A DNA stretch of 64,000 nucleotides from Yersinia nurmii (GTDB lineage: Bacteria > Pseudomonadota > Gammaproteobacteria > Enterobacterales > Enterobacteriaceae). A program made the position numbers and the translations under genes. Shown one piece after another: positions 50,834 through 62,643 of the stretch (positions within the stretch are counted from its first letter, which is position 1; each line of letters starts with the position of its first letter). The stretch is taken from positions 62,001 to 126,000 of the forward strand of contig NZ_CPYD01000005.1 of assembly GCF_001112925.1 (NCBI RefSeq), read 5' to 3'. Below the pieces are notes generated by a model. It saw only the letters and a program-made list of their open reading frames with translations. It did no database searches and had not been told where the DNA came from.

Positions 50834-52165
50834 TTAACTTTTACAGTCGTTAATCCGTACATCGTTTTTATAGATACAGTTCGAAACCAGTTTACCTTCT
50901 TCATTCCAGACCTGCGAAGCGCCCTCCTGCTTACCAGCAACATAATTTGTCACCATTTCTTTTTTGCCATCCGCATACCAGCGTTTTATGGCACCGTTTA
51001 ACTCACCGTCTTTATAAGGTTTTTCTTCTTTCAACTGGCCGTTGGGATGCCACTGTTTCAGCACGCCAACCTCTTTATGATCGTTATCCCACTGCCATTG
51101 CAGCGTTTGCACGCCCTCTTCATTCCATTGACCCAAGCTACGCTGGGCGCCTTTAACGAAAAAGTCTTTGCTTTCAACCTTACCATTTGGGTAATAGCTG
51201 ATAGACCAGCCTTCCAGCTTGCCGTCTGCGAATACCTGTTCATTACGTAAGGTGCCATCTTCGTAATAGCTTTTCGTCGGCCCATGCGGCTGCCCTTTTA
51301 CATAGGGGCTGCTGCTGCGTACTTTTCCATTCGGGTAATATTCCAGATTAGTGCCGTCAAAAACGCCGCCGCGATAGCTAAATTTGGCGGATAACTGACC
51401 CTTTTCGTCATAGCTCTCATCAATACCATCAACCGGTTTATCATTATGGAAAGTGCTGGATGTCGCTTTGCGCCCGTTCTCATGATAAAGAGTGGTTAAA
51501 CCTTCACGTAAGCCATTGGCATCTAAGCTGCTGTCTACACTGACTTTGCCATTGCTGAAGTAGGTTTTATAGGGATGAACCATTTTGCCGGAAGCAAAAT
51601 CTTCCGCATCAATATAACCTTCAACGTGCAGTTTCCCGGTGTTGGCGTCGTAGACTTCCATTTTCCAGGCCTTCAGCTTTTGGTCATAAGGCATTGGCAT
51701 TTTTTGAACATACTGAGCGTCAGCTTCTCTTACCGGCTCCAGTTCTTCACTCAGATAAAGCATGCCTTTAGTGACCGCTTTCGGAGCAAACTCCGGACAA
51801 GTTTGAGCGTTGCAATCGTCAGCGCCATGTACCATGGCTACGCTGCCCTGACAGTCAGCCAAAAACATCAGCATTGGAGTTTGATCGTCCATCAACTCTT
51901 TGAGCTTACCCGCAACTGAGCCAAATTCTTTGGCTGGCGCGCCAATAGACTCCGGCGTGATGTAGGCAATATTGTTTCCGCAGGCGTGCTTGGAAGACAG
52001 CGTTAAACGCAGCGCCGGGCCGCTGTAATCCATACTTGCCGGTAATTTCGCGTTGGCCTCCATGCCAACAATAATCGCAGGATGGTGAGTTTCCAAACGC
52101 GCAGCCGCTGGCCACATTAATGCGATGCTCAGTGCCGATCCCACGCAAAGATTCCAGTGTTTCAT
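50834..52165 (-). CDS. exported MORN-repeat protein
   Basis: A 443-residue protein. Signal peptide at residues ~1-22 (KHWNLCVGSALSIALMWPAA). Residues ~30-180 are a unique domain with several cysteines (CGNNIAY, LADCQGS, DDCNAQTCPE). From about 190 to the end there are roughly nine MORN_2 units of the type YYPNGKV-x-(S/E)-x-x-(F/Y)-x-x-G-x-x-x-G, for example YHENGRKATSSTFHN, YYPNGKVRSSSPYVKGQPHG and WHPNGQLKEEKPYKDGELNG. Related proteins are often annotated as YwqK-type antitoxin-repeat proteins; no toxin is next to it. Function unknown; periplasmic or surface location likely. It is directly downstream of the IgaA-like gene. Confidence 0.8.
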   Translation of the reverse strand: MKHWNLCVGSALSIALMWPAAARLETHHPAIIVGMEANAKLPASMDYSGPALRLTLSSKHACGNNIAYITPESIGAPAKEFGSVAGKLKELMDDQTPMLMFLADCQGSVAMVHGADDCNAQTCPEFAPKAVTKGMLYLSEELEPVREADAQYVQKMPMPYDQKLKAWKMEVYDANTGKLHVEGYIDAEDFASGKMVHPYKTYFSNGKVSVDSSLDANGLREGLTTLYHENGRKATSSTFHNDKPVDGIDESYDEKGQLSAKFSYRGGVFDGTNLEYYPNGKVRSSSPYVKGQPHGPTKSYYEDGTLRNEQVFADGKLEGWSISYYPNGKVESKDFFVKGAQRSLGQWNEEGVQTLQWQWDNDHKEVGVLKQWHPNGQLKEEKPYKDGELNGAIKRWYADGKKEMVTNYVAGKQEGASQVWNEEGKLVSNCIYKNDVRINDCKS

Positions 52166-52357
52166 TGACTTTCAGTTCCCTCTAAGGTGCCGTTTACGGC
52201 TAATTTAAGTGCCAACTTGCTGGCATATCGAACGCAATGTCCGAGGTACTTTCAGCAGCGCTACACGGGCTGCTAATTTTAATAGTGCTATTCGTTGTCG
52301 ATATTCATATGACCAATCAATGCCAAATAGCCAAAGAATAGAGTGCAATAATATGAC

Positions 52358-54319
52358 TTATTTATGATTGCGATGCAGTAACGCACGAATTGCCAACGTG
52401 CCATGCACCGTGAGCATTCCCAGCGCAATGAGTGCCAGCCAGAACGCACCTATTACTTGCCAGAGCTGCTCTTCGGGCTGGACCAATACCACAGGAACAG
52501 CGTCTTTTGATAAGCCGGTAGCGCCAATAAAGGACACCTTATGCTCACCGGCGCTACTTGCCTGCGAACGGAAAAAGGCCAGAGTTGGCAACCAGCCCCC
52601 CACTTTCTCAGGTGGTTGTACTAACTGGTCTTCCCGATTCAATCCCACAATTTTTACCGCATGTTCACTGGGAACAAAGGCCGCGACCTGTTTACGCAGC
52701 ACCGGGCGCATATAAATCCCCATCGCATCCGCACTTTGATCCAACATTTCAACTTTATGGTTGCTGGAGAAAGCCGCTGGCTGCTCAAACGCCCCCAGCT
52801 CTGCCATTGCCAGTAGGTCATACCAATCGTCGGACTCAGTGCCGTAAGCGTCGTTAATACTGATTCTCAGGCGATCTTTCATATAGTTACAATCAACGTT
52901 GGTACAAGCAGTGTTAATCATTGCCAACGCCTGAGGAATATTTGCCATAAAACCATAATGGGTATCATCAACATAGAGTGCGCCGGTCGCCAGACGCGCT
53001 ACGGTCTCATCCAACGGAATGATGGGTAACCGGTGCGGAACATCCCAAATTAGGCGGCTACAGTCGGCATAGACTTCGTGGTACGGCTTTTGTGAGCGAG
53101 TTTCATCGGTGACGTTAATGGTATCCGGTAGAATCATTTCGCAGCGCGCAGTCCCTTCCACCGTAACCAACTCTCCCGGCGGCAACTGAGCGTCCCGTAA
53201 AGCCGTAGAAGAAGTAAAATGAACCGGTTCGCTACCTGCAAGTTGGTGATAACCCAGTGCAATTCTAGCTAAAGGCGCTCGCCATTCGCTCCACGCTACC
53301 CCTAACACCAGCAACGCCACAATCATGATAGAAATATGATGACGCCAGAACATTGGCCTAACGTTATTCATTCCCTGATCGATAGCCCGACCATTGAAAC
53401 GTAAAACGGTAAAATCTTCGGTACTGAGATGAACCTCAACCTCACCGGCAGGCGCCGTTATAGCCCCCCAGGACTCAGGGAATACCAGCAGCAGATTGTC
53501 TCCCAGCCATAGCAAACCATCCTGCTCATACACTTTCCCACGCATGATGTTCACTGCGCCGGGAAGGCTACGACGACGCAACAGCAAGAAATACCCGAGC
53601 GGCAAAAGGAACGCAGCAGCCCCCCACCAGACCCTGACCCACTCGGTGGTCAATGTGCTGGCGAGTAATGCTCCTAAACCAAGTAGAATCAGGAACGTAG
53701 GAAAAATGCGCCAGCCGGAACCTTTGCGCAGAATAAATTCACTTTCAGTTTCTTTTCGCTGCCTGATTAGCTTGATTGGCTCGCTGGCAGAATCCTCTGC
53801 AATCGGTCCCGGCGTACCCTTGGCCCAGTTCTCCCGCACGGTTTCAGCGCCGATAAGACGCTCCAGCCCCTCTTCAAACCTGAAACTGTTGTTGAGGGAA
53901 AGAACTAACCCAAGGTTGCCGATAAAAATCACTTCCGCCCGATTATGGGGCTGTAGAAACGCATCTGAGTCAAAAGGTAAATACACCTCAACGCCACCCA
54001 GAGTTTCATGCTTTACCTGCCCGCCGCCGCTCAAACCGTGGCTGAAATACTCACCTTCGATAATCCGCACTTCATGATTATTCAGATCAGACAGATTTGG
54101 TGGCTTGCGAAATGGGTCCAATAGCAGCAGCTTATCCGTTACCGGGCCGAAAGTTATCTCTATCGCGGCGAGCTCCGCGCTAGTCAGGCTGCGCACTACA
54201 GGAAGTTGTCGAGCCTGTCGTAGTTTAAGGCGATCGCGAAAACGTCTACCGCCGTAGATCAGAACAGAAATAAGGGAAATAACGCAGATAACCAACGGCA
54301 AAAACTCGTTAAAACTCAT
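52358..54319 (-). CDS. IgaA/UmoB/YrfF-family membrane protein (paralogue)
   Basis: A 653-residue membrane protein with five predicted helices (about residues 6-23, 212-229, 235-251, 342-358 and 622-645), the topology of IgaA. Shared landmarks with IgaA include LPVVRSLTSAELAAIE, GGVEVYLPF, LGLVLSLN, IRQRKETESEF and the periplasmic DCSRLIWDVPHRLPI with paired cysteines. IgaA represses the Rcs phosphorelay by binding RcsD. In E. coli igaA is at another locus (by mrcA/hslR), so this copy is probably a second family member rather than igaA itself. It could modulate Rcs or serve another sensor; that is inference. Confidence 0.7.
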   Translation of the reverse strand: MSFNEFLPLVICVISLISVLIYGGRRFRDRLKLRQARQLPVVRSLTSAELAAIEITFGPVTDKLLLLDPFRKPPNLSDLNNHEVRIIEGEYFSHGLSGGGQVKHETLGGVEVYLPFDSDAFLQPHNRAEVIFIGNLGLVLSLNNSFRFEEGLERLIGAETVRENWAKGTPGPIAEDSASEPIKLIRQRKETESEFILRKGSGWRIFPTFLILLGLGALLASTLTTEWVRVWWGAAAFLLPLGYFLLLRRRSLPGAVNIMRGKVYEQDGLLWLGDNLLLVFPESWGAITAPAGEVEVHLSTEDFTVLRFNGRAIDQGMNNVRPMFWRHHISIMIVALLVLGVAWSEWRAPLARIALGYHQLAGSEPVHFTSSTALRDAQLPPGELVTVEGTARCEMILPDTINVTDETRSQKPYHEVYADCSRLIWDVPHRLPIIPLDETVARLATGALYVDDTHYGFMANIPQALAMINTACTNVDCNYMKDRLRISINDAYGTESDDWYDLLAMAELGAFEQPAAFSSNHKVEMLDQSADAMGIYMRPVLRKQVAAFVPSEHAVKIVGLNREDQLVQPPEKVGGWLPTLAFFRSQASSAGEHKVSFIGATGLSKDAVPVVLVQPEEQLWQVIGAFWLALIALGMLTVHGTLAIRALLHRNHK

Positions 54320-54790
54320 AATCCTTGACGACTCCAGCTTCCATGCTCGATAAAATGTTATCGGCTACGCGGAAAAATCTAAAACCGGTATCGGCGCATT
54401 ACCGAAACACTTGAACCTTTTCTATCAATGGATAGAGAGGAAATATTCTGTAAGCTGCTATTTTAACCGACACATTTATTTACACTGCGCATACTATCAG
54501 TTCCTGACAATACCGAAAGTTATCCTTTTCTTTGGAACCAACCTTTATTCCTTATTTTTTATAAGGATAAATGAGTCTTTTCAGCCCCACCTGCGCTTTC
54601 GCCACCTTTATGTTCAAAAAAACGATAATCCGCGGCAGGCTTTAAAACCGCATATTCATGACGGCTATCACATTCGCTACAGAGAAATTTCCCAAGCCAG
54701 ACCACAGCGTCTAGATTGAAATAAAAATCTCATCCGACCACTTGCCCGATAAGCTGCGAGGAAGGGAAATAATAATAACGATTTGGTGGT
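54320..54790. other. non-coding interval before fadH
   Basis: 471 bases with no frame that can be supported. A plus-strand open stretch of 102 codons (54411-54719) has no ribosome site and no recognisable content. The interval must contain promoters for the leftward IgaA-like gene and for fadH. Confidence 0.5.
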
Positions 54791-56847
<2,057 letters not shown>

Positions 56848-56862
56848 AATTGCGGATCAAAA

Positions 56863-56882
56863 AGGGGAGCCTGAGCTCCCCT
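56863..56882. terminator. fadH/rlmG bidirectional terminator
   Basis: 8-bp stem (AGGGGAGC/GCTCCCCT) with a CTGA loop. The minus strand continues into TTTTTTGA, so it is strongest for rlmG. Confidence 0.8.
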
Positions 56883-56890
56883 CTGCACGA

Positions 56891-58081
56891 TTAGAAATCG
56901 CTGTAAGACATATCCAGACTGCCTGAACCGCCGCCCTCAGAACGAGAGCCGGCGCTGGTTTTCACCGCTTTCAATACGACAAATTTTTGATTGGAATCGA
57001 TCGTTTCGCAGTTACCAAACAGGCGATTCAGCTTATGGTAATAGTCCAGATGACGGTTACCAACAATCATTAGCTCGCCACCGGTTTTCAGACAACGTTT
57101 CGCATCGCAAAACATCTGCCAGGCAACGTGGTCACTGACGGTATGTTGTTGATGGAATGGAGGATTACAGAAGACCATCTGCAAACTTTCACGTTCAACG
57201 CCGGCCAGACCGTGGCTCACCATAAACTCGCAGCGCCCTAAATCCTGCGGTAAATTGCGCTCGATATTCAAACGGCTGGAAGCCACCGCCATATAAGACT
57301 CATCCACAAACAGCATTTCTGCATCCGGGTTCTGCTCAACGGCAATCAGCCCGACCACGCCGTTCCCACAGCCCAGATCGGCCATTTTTCCGCTCAGATT
57401 GTACGGCAGGTTTTCCATGAAGAAACGCGCGCCGATATCCAGATTGTTGCGAGAGAAAACGTTAGCGTGGTTATGAATTACATAATCAGTGCCGCCCAAC
57501 GCCCAATCGGTGGTTTCCGGTGTTTCTGTCAGCGGTAAATCAGCCACTTCACAGTGAATCAGTCGGGCTTTTTTCCATGCCAGACTGGTTTTGGTTGGGC
57601 CTAAAATACGCTCAAACAGCTGCAAAGTAGAATTGTGTACGTCACGGGCTTTAGCGCCAGCAATAATAATGGTATCCGGAGCCACCACGCGGCGCAGCGC
57701 CTGGAGTTGGTGTTCCAGTAATGCCAATGCTTTAGGAATCTTAATCACAACCAACGCCGGCGCCTCAGGTAAGGCATCCATACTGCTCAGCAAAGTCACC
57801 GCGTTCTCATCCAAACGGTTCAAACGCAGATTGTGCGCGGTACCCAACTGGCTCATATAAGAGTCGCTGATGCTATACGGATTGGACGCGTGTAATGCGC
57901 AGGCCAAAGCACCAAATTGATCGTTGAACAGCAGTACCGGGCGTCCGGCACCTTTATTGATGTCGATGTTTTTTAACAGATATTCATCTGCTGCTTCCCA
58001 CGCCTGTAGGTTGCTGGAATCTTCCTGCTGTGGGAAACGTTCAAGTCTTAGGCTTTGCGTTTCCAGATCGAGTTGGCTCAT
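56891..58081 (-). CDS. rlmG: 23S rRNA (guanine-1835-N2) methyltransferase RlmG
   Basis: A 396-residue two-domain methyltransferase. The C-terminal catalytic domain has motif [17 protein letters not shown] and the [10 protein letters not shown] motif IV of base-N methylation; the N-terminal half is a degenerate methyltransferase-like domain that binds RNA. It modifies G1835 of 23S rRNA. It is about 18 residues longer than E. coli RlmG, mostly in a Ser/Gly-rich C-terminal tail ([12 protein letters not shown]). AGGAG stands five bases before the ATG. Confidence 0.94.
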   Translation of the reverse strand: MSQLDLETQSLRLERFPQQEDSSNLQAWEAADEYLLKNIDINKGAGRPVLLFNDQFGALACALHASNPYSISDSYMSQLGTAHNLRLNRLDENAVTLLSSMDALPEAPALVVIKIPKALALLEHQLQALRRVVAPDTIIIAGAKARDVHNSTLQLFERILGPTKTSLAWKKARLIHCEVADLPLTETPETTDWALGGTDYVIHNHANVFSRNNLDIGARFFMENLPYNLSGKMADLGCGNGVVGLIAVEQNPDAEMLFVDESYMAVASSRLNIERNLPQDLGRCEFMVSHGLAGVERESLQMVFCNPPFHQQHTVSDHVAWQMFCDAKRCLKTGGELMIVGNRHLDYYHKLNRLFGNCETIDSNQKFVVLKAVKTSAGSRSEGGGSGSLDMSYSDF

Positions 58082-58386
58082 CGCCGCTCCTGAATAATAA
58101 ATTTGGGCTGTTTATCCCCTAAAAAGGGCGATCAGTAAATTGTTTTTTCATGAATAAGGGTTTTATTGATACTGGGCTAACCAGAGGGGAATTCTTCTTA
58201 TAGTTATATTATTGATGCATAGAGATATATTTAAATAACGAATAAACCTCAAAAAATTCTACAGTTTATCCCATTTTTAGTTCTCTAAGGATATTGCAGC
58301 TATCAAATCGAAATAAGCAAATATACAATCCGCCAACTTATTACAACTGAAAAGGTTATATAGCCAATACCGATAATACATTATTA
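58082..58386. other. AT-rich interval before the autotransporter gene
   Basis: 305 bases between divergent rlmG and the autotransporter gene. Strongly AT-rich in its second half; no gene, repeat or clear promoter could be picked out. Confidence 0.5.
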
Positions 58387-58425
58387 ATGAAACAAATTAA
58401 AGAACTAATTAATGGGAGGCTGCCT

Positions 58426-60618
58426 GTGCAATTTCCTATGCTTATCCAGCAATATAACCACGGAAGGTACTCACTCATGGATCTATTCAACACTTTTCCC
58501 GACACAATCCCACCAAGCTCGCGTTTATACCAAACTCAACACTCTAAGGCCTTTCATCGTAATTGGTGTGCCAAAGGCATTGCCATAGCGCTGTTGGCAA
58601 TGAGTAGCGCTAACGCCAGCACAACGTCTTTAGCTTCTCCGCCAACCTTTGAGGCACCCCGCGCCGTGAACACACAGCCTCAGGCTCCTTACTTGCCAGC
58701 AGTAACCTCCCGCTGGCCTGATAGTCGAATAGATATTCCTGCCAATGATGCTCTGGAAGTCATTACTTCTGGTGTTGAATATTTTCATAAGTTCCTGACC
58801 AAAAAACGCGCCACTGATCTTTATCTAGATAAGATTGCTGGTTCTATATCCTCCATAACGCCATTTAATAATTTATCTCCTGCGCTAGGAATTAATGCTA
58901 TTGATGATCTTATTACAGAAGAAAATATTTATAATAATATCGATATAATCATTCATTCAATCATTCCAGTGTATGCTATCGATAGCTCGGCCAGACCCAA
59001 ACCGATTGATTCATCTTCAGATGAAGATATTAATCAAGACGAAACAACCGAAGTAGCGGTTAATACCCCCCCTCAACATGCTGAAGTTGTTCCCAACGAC
59101 GTAATACACCCGGTTGTGATTAGCCCCAATACAAGCTTTACAGGTTCATTAGATATGATGTCTCCCATCAATTTGAATAACAATCTCTGGACAATGGATG
59201 ATGAATCCATCATTAAAAGTCTATCTTTGAGCAATAACTCAAAAATAGTCATGTTGCCCAGCAGTAAACTGAGGGGGTATATTTTTTATATGAATGAGTA
59301 TCTATCTGATAATAGCCAAAATGAAATACACTTCCACACGCAAATTGGTAATAACGAATACCCAGGTGGATATCTTTGGATTAATGGTGACAGCGCAGGC
59401 ACAACTTTTGTCACTATCCATAATCACATCCATAATCACCGAGTCAACGGTTCAATAAATAAACACGCTCAGGATATTGAACTCATAGAGATTTCAGGCG
59501 ACGTAAAAGGCAACTTTATTCAGCGTGGCCGCGTGGTATACGGTGCTTATGATTACCGATTGTTACGAGACGGGCCAACGGGGAAAACCTGGTATCTCAC
59601 GAATAAAGTCTCCCTCGATCCTAGCAGTGCGAACTCTACCGCACGGGTGTACCGCCCAGAGGCGGCAGGTTATATCTCCAACCAGATAGCCGCTAACAAA
59701 CTATTTATCAGCAATATTCACGATCGCTTTAATCAAACCGAATATGTTGATCCTCTCAGCGGGCAGAGAATGACGACCCACATGTGGATGAAAACATCCG
59801 CAGGTATTCATCACTTTAAGGATTCATCGGGCCAGTTAGCCAGCAAATCCACTTATTCCTCTATTCAGCTAGGCGATATTTTGAACCAATGGTCAACCAA
59901 CGATAACGACGTTGGATACTTTGGTATTACTGGCGGATATGGAAAAGCCAATGCTAATAGCGAATCGAATATTACCGGTTATCGCGCCCGTTCCAATACC
60001 CACGGATATAACTTGGGGCTTTACACCACATGGTTTGCCGATCGCTACACTAAGCTAGGAGCCTATATTGATATTCAGGGGCAATACAGCTGGTTTAAAA
60101 ATAGCGTCGAAACCCAAGGAGAAGCTAACGAGTCATATAAAAGTAAGGGATTTACTACCTCTGTCGAAACTGGTTTTAAACACCAACTGATTGGTCTGGA
60201 ACAGTTTGGTTTATTTATCCAACCGAAAGCTCAGGCCGCTTGGCTCGGAATTAAAACTAAAAATCATGTTGATGCTTATGGCACGCTGATTTCACCTAAA
60301 GACAAGCACCATTGGATGACAAACGTCGGCTTACGCAGTTATATGCTGATCAACTCTGGTGCTTTGTCAGAAAAACGCACACTGTCAGTCAAACCTTATC
60401 TGGAGACAAACTGGATCCATAATAGTAAAGCTGCGGGAATCATTATGGATAACGCAAAAATTGATCGTTCGGGTGGAAAGCATATCGCAGAAGTTAAGTT
60501 AGGTATTGAAAGTCTCTTTAATAAAAACCTTAATATCTGGGGTAATTTAGGCCATCAAATGGGCAAACAAGGCTACTCTGACACCAATGCGGGTCTTGGC
60601 GTAAAATACCTGTTCTAA
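58426..60618 (+). CDS. type V autotransporter with pertactin-like passenger
   Basis: About 731 residues. A long signal region ends with the hydrophobic KGIAIALLAMSSANAS. The passenger (~50-440) contains a variable, Asp/Asn-rich segment, then beta-helix-like repeats (LWTMDDESIIKSLSLSNNSK, then HFHTQIGN and DIELIEISGDVKGNF). Residues from ~460 form the autotransporter beta-barrel: THMWMKTSAGIHHF, GYFGITGGYGKAN, LGLYTTWFADRY, ending GLGVKYLF with the terminal Phe of outer-membrane proteins. GTG at 58426 follows GGGAGG at six bases; an ATG at 58477 (GGAAGG, nine bases) and an ATG at 58387 without a site are alternatives. It is inserted between rlmG and ygjP relative to E. coli. Likely adhesin or surface protein. 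Confidence 0.82.
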   Translation: MQFPMLIQQYNHGRYSLMDLFNTFPDTIPPSSRLYQTQHSKAFHRNWCAKGIAIALLAMSSANASTTSLASPPTFEAPRAVNTQPQAPYLPAVTSRWPDSRIDIPANDALEVITSGVEYFHKFLTKKRATDLYLDKIAGSISSITPFNNLSPALGINAIDDLITEENIYNNIDIIIHSIIPVYAIDSSARPKPIDSSSDEDINQDETTEVAVNTPPQHAEVVPNDVIHPVVISPNTSFTGSLDMMSPINLNNNLWTMDDESIIKSLSLSNNSKIVMLPSSKLRGYIFYMNEYLSDNSQNEIHFHTQIGNNEYPGGYLWINGDSAGTTFVTIHNHIHNHRVNGSINKHAQDIELIEISGDVKGNFIQRGRVVYGAYDYRLLRDGPTGKTWYLTNKVSLDPSSANSTARVYRPEAAGYISNQIAANKLFISNIHDRFNQTEYVDPLSGQRMTTHMWMKTSAGIHHFKDSSGQLASKSTYSSIQLGDILNQWSTNDNDVGYFGITGGYGKANANSESNITGYRARSNTHGYNLGLYTTWFADRYTKLGAYIDIQGQYSWFKNSVETQGEANESYKSKGFTTSVETGFKHQLIGLEQFGLFIQPKAQAAWLGIKTKNHVDAYGTLISPKDKHHWMTNVGLRSYMLINSGALSEKRTLSVKPYLETNWIHNSKAAGIIMDNAKIDRSGGKHIAEVKLGIESLFNKNLNIWGNLGHQMGKQGYSDTNAGLGVKYLF

Positions 60619-60625
60619 AGGGCTT

Positions 60626-60666
60626 CCAGTGCCGGGCGCGCACTCAAAATCCTATCCCGGCATTGG
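60626..60666 (+). terminator. autotransporter gene terminator
   Basis: 11-bp stem (CCAGTGCCGGG and CCCGGCATTGG, one G-T pair), 19-nt loop, followed by TGCATTTTTGTTT. Confidence 0.7.
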
Positions 60667-60778
60667 TGCATTTTTGTTTAATTTAGCTGAAAACGGTAGT
60701 ATCGGCTGATTACCTTCAACGTAAAGCCATCATCGTGAAAATCCGAGCGGTGAGGCTTCTCAGCCAGAGCATACTCAG

Positions 60779-61294
60779 ATGCAGGAATTGACCTATCTGC
60801 AAGGTTATCCCGAGCAGTTGCAAGCCCAAGTTCGTCAGTTAATCAACGAACAACGTCTGGGGCAGGTTCTACGCAGCCGTTATCCTCAACCGCATGATTA
60901 CAATACGGATAAATCACTTTATCAGTACACCATGGATCTGAAGAACCAGTACCTGCGTAACGCTCAACCGCTGAGCAAAGTGGCTTACGACAGCAAAATT
61001 CAGGTGATGAAACACGCATTAGGGCTACATACCGCCATTTCACGGATTCAGGGAGGGAAATTAAAAGCCAAGGCTGAAATTCGCGTGGCGACGGTATTTA
61101 AAAATGCGCCTGAGCCTTTCCTCAAAATGATTGTGGTGCATGAATTGGCGCACTTAAAAGAAAAAGAGCACAACAAGGCCTTTTACAGCCTGTGTTGCCA
61201 CATGGAACCGCAATATCATCAGTTAGAGTTCGATACCCGGCTTTATCTGACCCAATTATCTCTGTTTGGCGATATTTACTCATCGCCTAATTGA
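60779..61294 (+). CDS. ygjP: YgjP-family zinc metallopeptidase
   Basis: A 171-residue YgjP/DUF45 protein with the zinc motif VVHELAHLKEKEHNKAFY (HExxH with a third ligand His). Length and the QELTYLQGYPEQL opening match E. coli YgjP. Biochemical activity is not well established. The ribosome site is weak. It is followed by ygjR after 87 bases on the same strand. Confidence 0.88.
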   Translation: MQELTYLQGYPEQLQAQVRQLINEQRLGQVLRSRYPQPHDYNTDKSLYQYTMDLKNQYLRNAQPLSKVAYDSKIQVMKHALGLHTAISRIQGGKLKAKAEIRVATVFKNAPEPFLKMIVVHELAHLKEKEHNKAFYSLCCHMEPQYHQLEFDTRLYLTQLSLFGDIYSSPN

Positions 61295-61381
61295 CCTAAC
61301 GACATCAATAGATTCTCATCGTCAGCCTCTTTTCTGGGCGGCGGTTCAATGACTGACACAGTACACAGATACGGAGCTTTT

Positions 61382-62380
61382 ATGATTCGCTTTGCTGTTA
61401 TTGGAACAAACTGGATTACCGAACGGTTTATTGATGCCGCCCACCAAAGTGGCAAGATGTCGTTGGCTGCGGTCTACTCACGTCAATTGGAGCAGGCGCA
61501 AAATTTCGGCAATAAGTTTGGGGTCAGTGCCTGTTTTCATTCTCTTGAACTCCTAGCCCAGAGCAACGAGGTAGATGCGGTTTACATCGCCAGTCCCAAT
61601 TCTCTGCACTATTCCCAGGCCTTACTGTTACTCAGTCATAAAAAGCACGTCATTTGCGAAAAATCTCTGGCCTCGAATCTGACCGAGGTTGAAGCCTTAA
61701 TTGCCTGCGCCAAAGAGCATCAGGTCATACTCTTCGAAGCGTTTAAAACCGCCTATCTGCCTAATTTTAGGCAGCTGCAAAATACATTGCCCAAGTTAGG
61801 CCAGCTACGTAAAGCCTTTATCAACTTTTGCCAGTATTCCTCTCGCTATCAGCGTTATTTACAGGGTGAAAATCCTAATACCTTCAATCCCGCTTTTTCT
61901 AACGGCTCGATTATGGATATTGGTTATTACTGTCTGGCAAGCGCCATCGCGTTGTGGGGAGAGCCGCAGAGCGTGCAGGCTAGCGCCACTCTTCTGCCCA
62001 GCGGAGTTGACGCTCACGGTACGGTCTGCCTGAATTATGGTGAGTTCGACGTCGTATTATTCCATTCCAAAGTTAGCCAATCTACTATTCCGAGCGAAAT
62101 TCAGGGCGAAGACGGTACGCTCGTTATTGAAAGAATCTCTGAGTGCCATAGCATCACCTATACTCCAAGAGGTCAGGAGAAACAGGATCTGACGCTACCG
62201 CAGTATGAAAATAATATGAGGTATGAAGCTGAAGCCTTCGCCGATTTGATTGCTAAAAATCAGATTGAGCATCCAGGTTTAACGCTTTCAGTCAGCACCG
62301 CGCGCCTTCAAACTGAAATTCGTCGTCAGACTGGCGTCGTTTTCCCCGCGGATTCGCAACAGCCATCATCATTAAAATGA
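61382..62380 (+). CDS. ygjR: Gfo/Idh/MocA-family oxidoreductase YgjR
   Basis: A 332-residue NAD(P)-dependent oxidoreductase. N-terminal Rossmann fold (FAVIGTNWITERFIDAA), the EKSLASN motif with the conserved Glu-Lys, and a C-terminal alpha/beta domain with GSIMDIGYYCLASAIALWG. Substrate unknown, likely a sugar or sugar-derived compound. The ATG at 61382 follows GGAG; the frame extends 11 codons upstream. Confidence 0.9.
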   Translation: MIRFAVIGTNWITERFIDAAHQSGKMSLAAVYSRQLEQAQNFGNKFGVSACFHSLELLAQSNEVDAVYIASPNSLHYSQALLLLSHKKHVICEKSLASNLTEVEALIACAKEHQVILFEAFKTAYLPNFRQLQNTLPKLGQLRKAFINFCQYSSRYQRYLQGENPNTFNPAFSNGSIMDIGYYCLASAIALWGEPQSVQASATLLPSGVDAHGTVCLNYGEFDVVLFHSKVSQSTIPSEIQGEDGTLVIERISECHSITYTPRGQEKQDLTLPQYENNMRYEAEAFADLIAKNQIEHPGLTLSVSTARLQTEIRRQTGVVFPADSQQPSSLK

Positions 62381-62421
62381 ATGGGTGAGATTGACCAGCA
62401 CCCTCTTTTAAATTAATTTTG

Positions 62422-62600
62422 GTGCTGCAAAGGGGAGTAACTTCATTGCCGGTTTGCCGTCATTACGGTGCGAAAGCACTCGGTTACCGGGCAACCTCAT
62501 CATGTAGAAGCCATTAAATCGCTTTTACATCATCAGGGTTGTAAGTGAGACCTTGCCGGAAGGCGAGGTTTGCTTGCAGCTCAGACATAGCGGCTGGCGT
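62422..62600 (+). promoter_or_regulatory. yybP-ykoY (Mn2+) riboswitch, PRE/SraF-type leader of alx
   Basis: The leader holds AAAGGGGAGTAAC near its 5' end and GAGACCTTGCCGG with GGCGAGGTTTGC near the 3' end, followed by the conserved ACATAGCGGCTGGCG. These are the family's conserved loops. In E. coli the same element precedes alx (first noted as the SraF/PRE RNA) and responds to Mn2+ and alkaline pH. Confidence 0.85.
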
Positions 62601-62628
62601 CTTCCGACGTTGGCCGTTTTGTTTTTTT
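62592..62628 (+). terminator. terminator in the alx riboswitch expression platform
   Basis: 10-bp stem (62592-62601 with 62606-62615; three G-T pairs), loop TTCC, followed by GTTTTGTTTTTTT. Its left arm overlaps the riboswitch 3' conserved sequence, so ligand binding could prevent it. It ends 16 bases before the alx start. Confidence 0.8.
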
Positions 62629-62643
62629 ATGAGGTTTACTCTG

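Noticed and set aside
54411-54719. 102-codon open frame in the interval before fadH
   Set aside because: No ribosome site, atypical composition and no recognisable domain; treated as non-coding.
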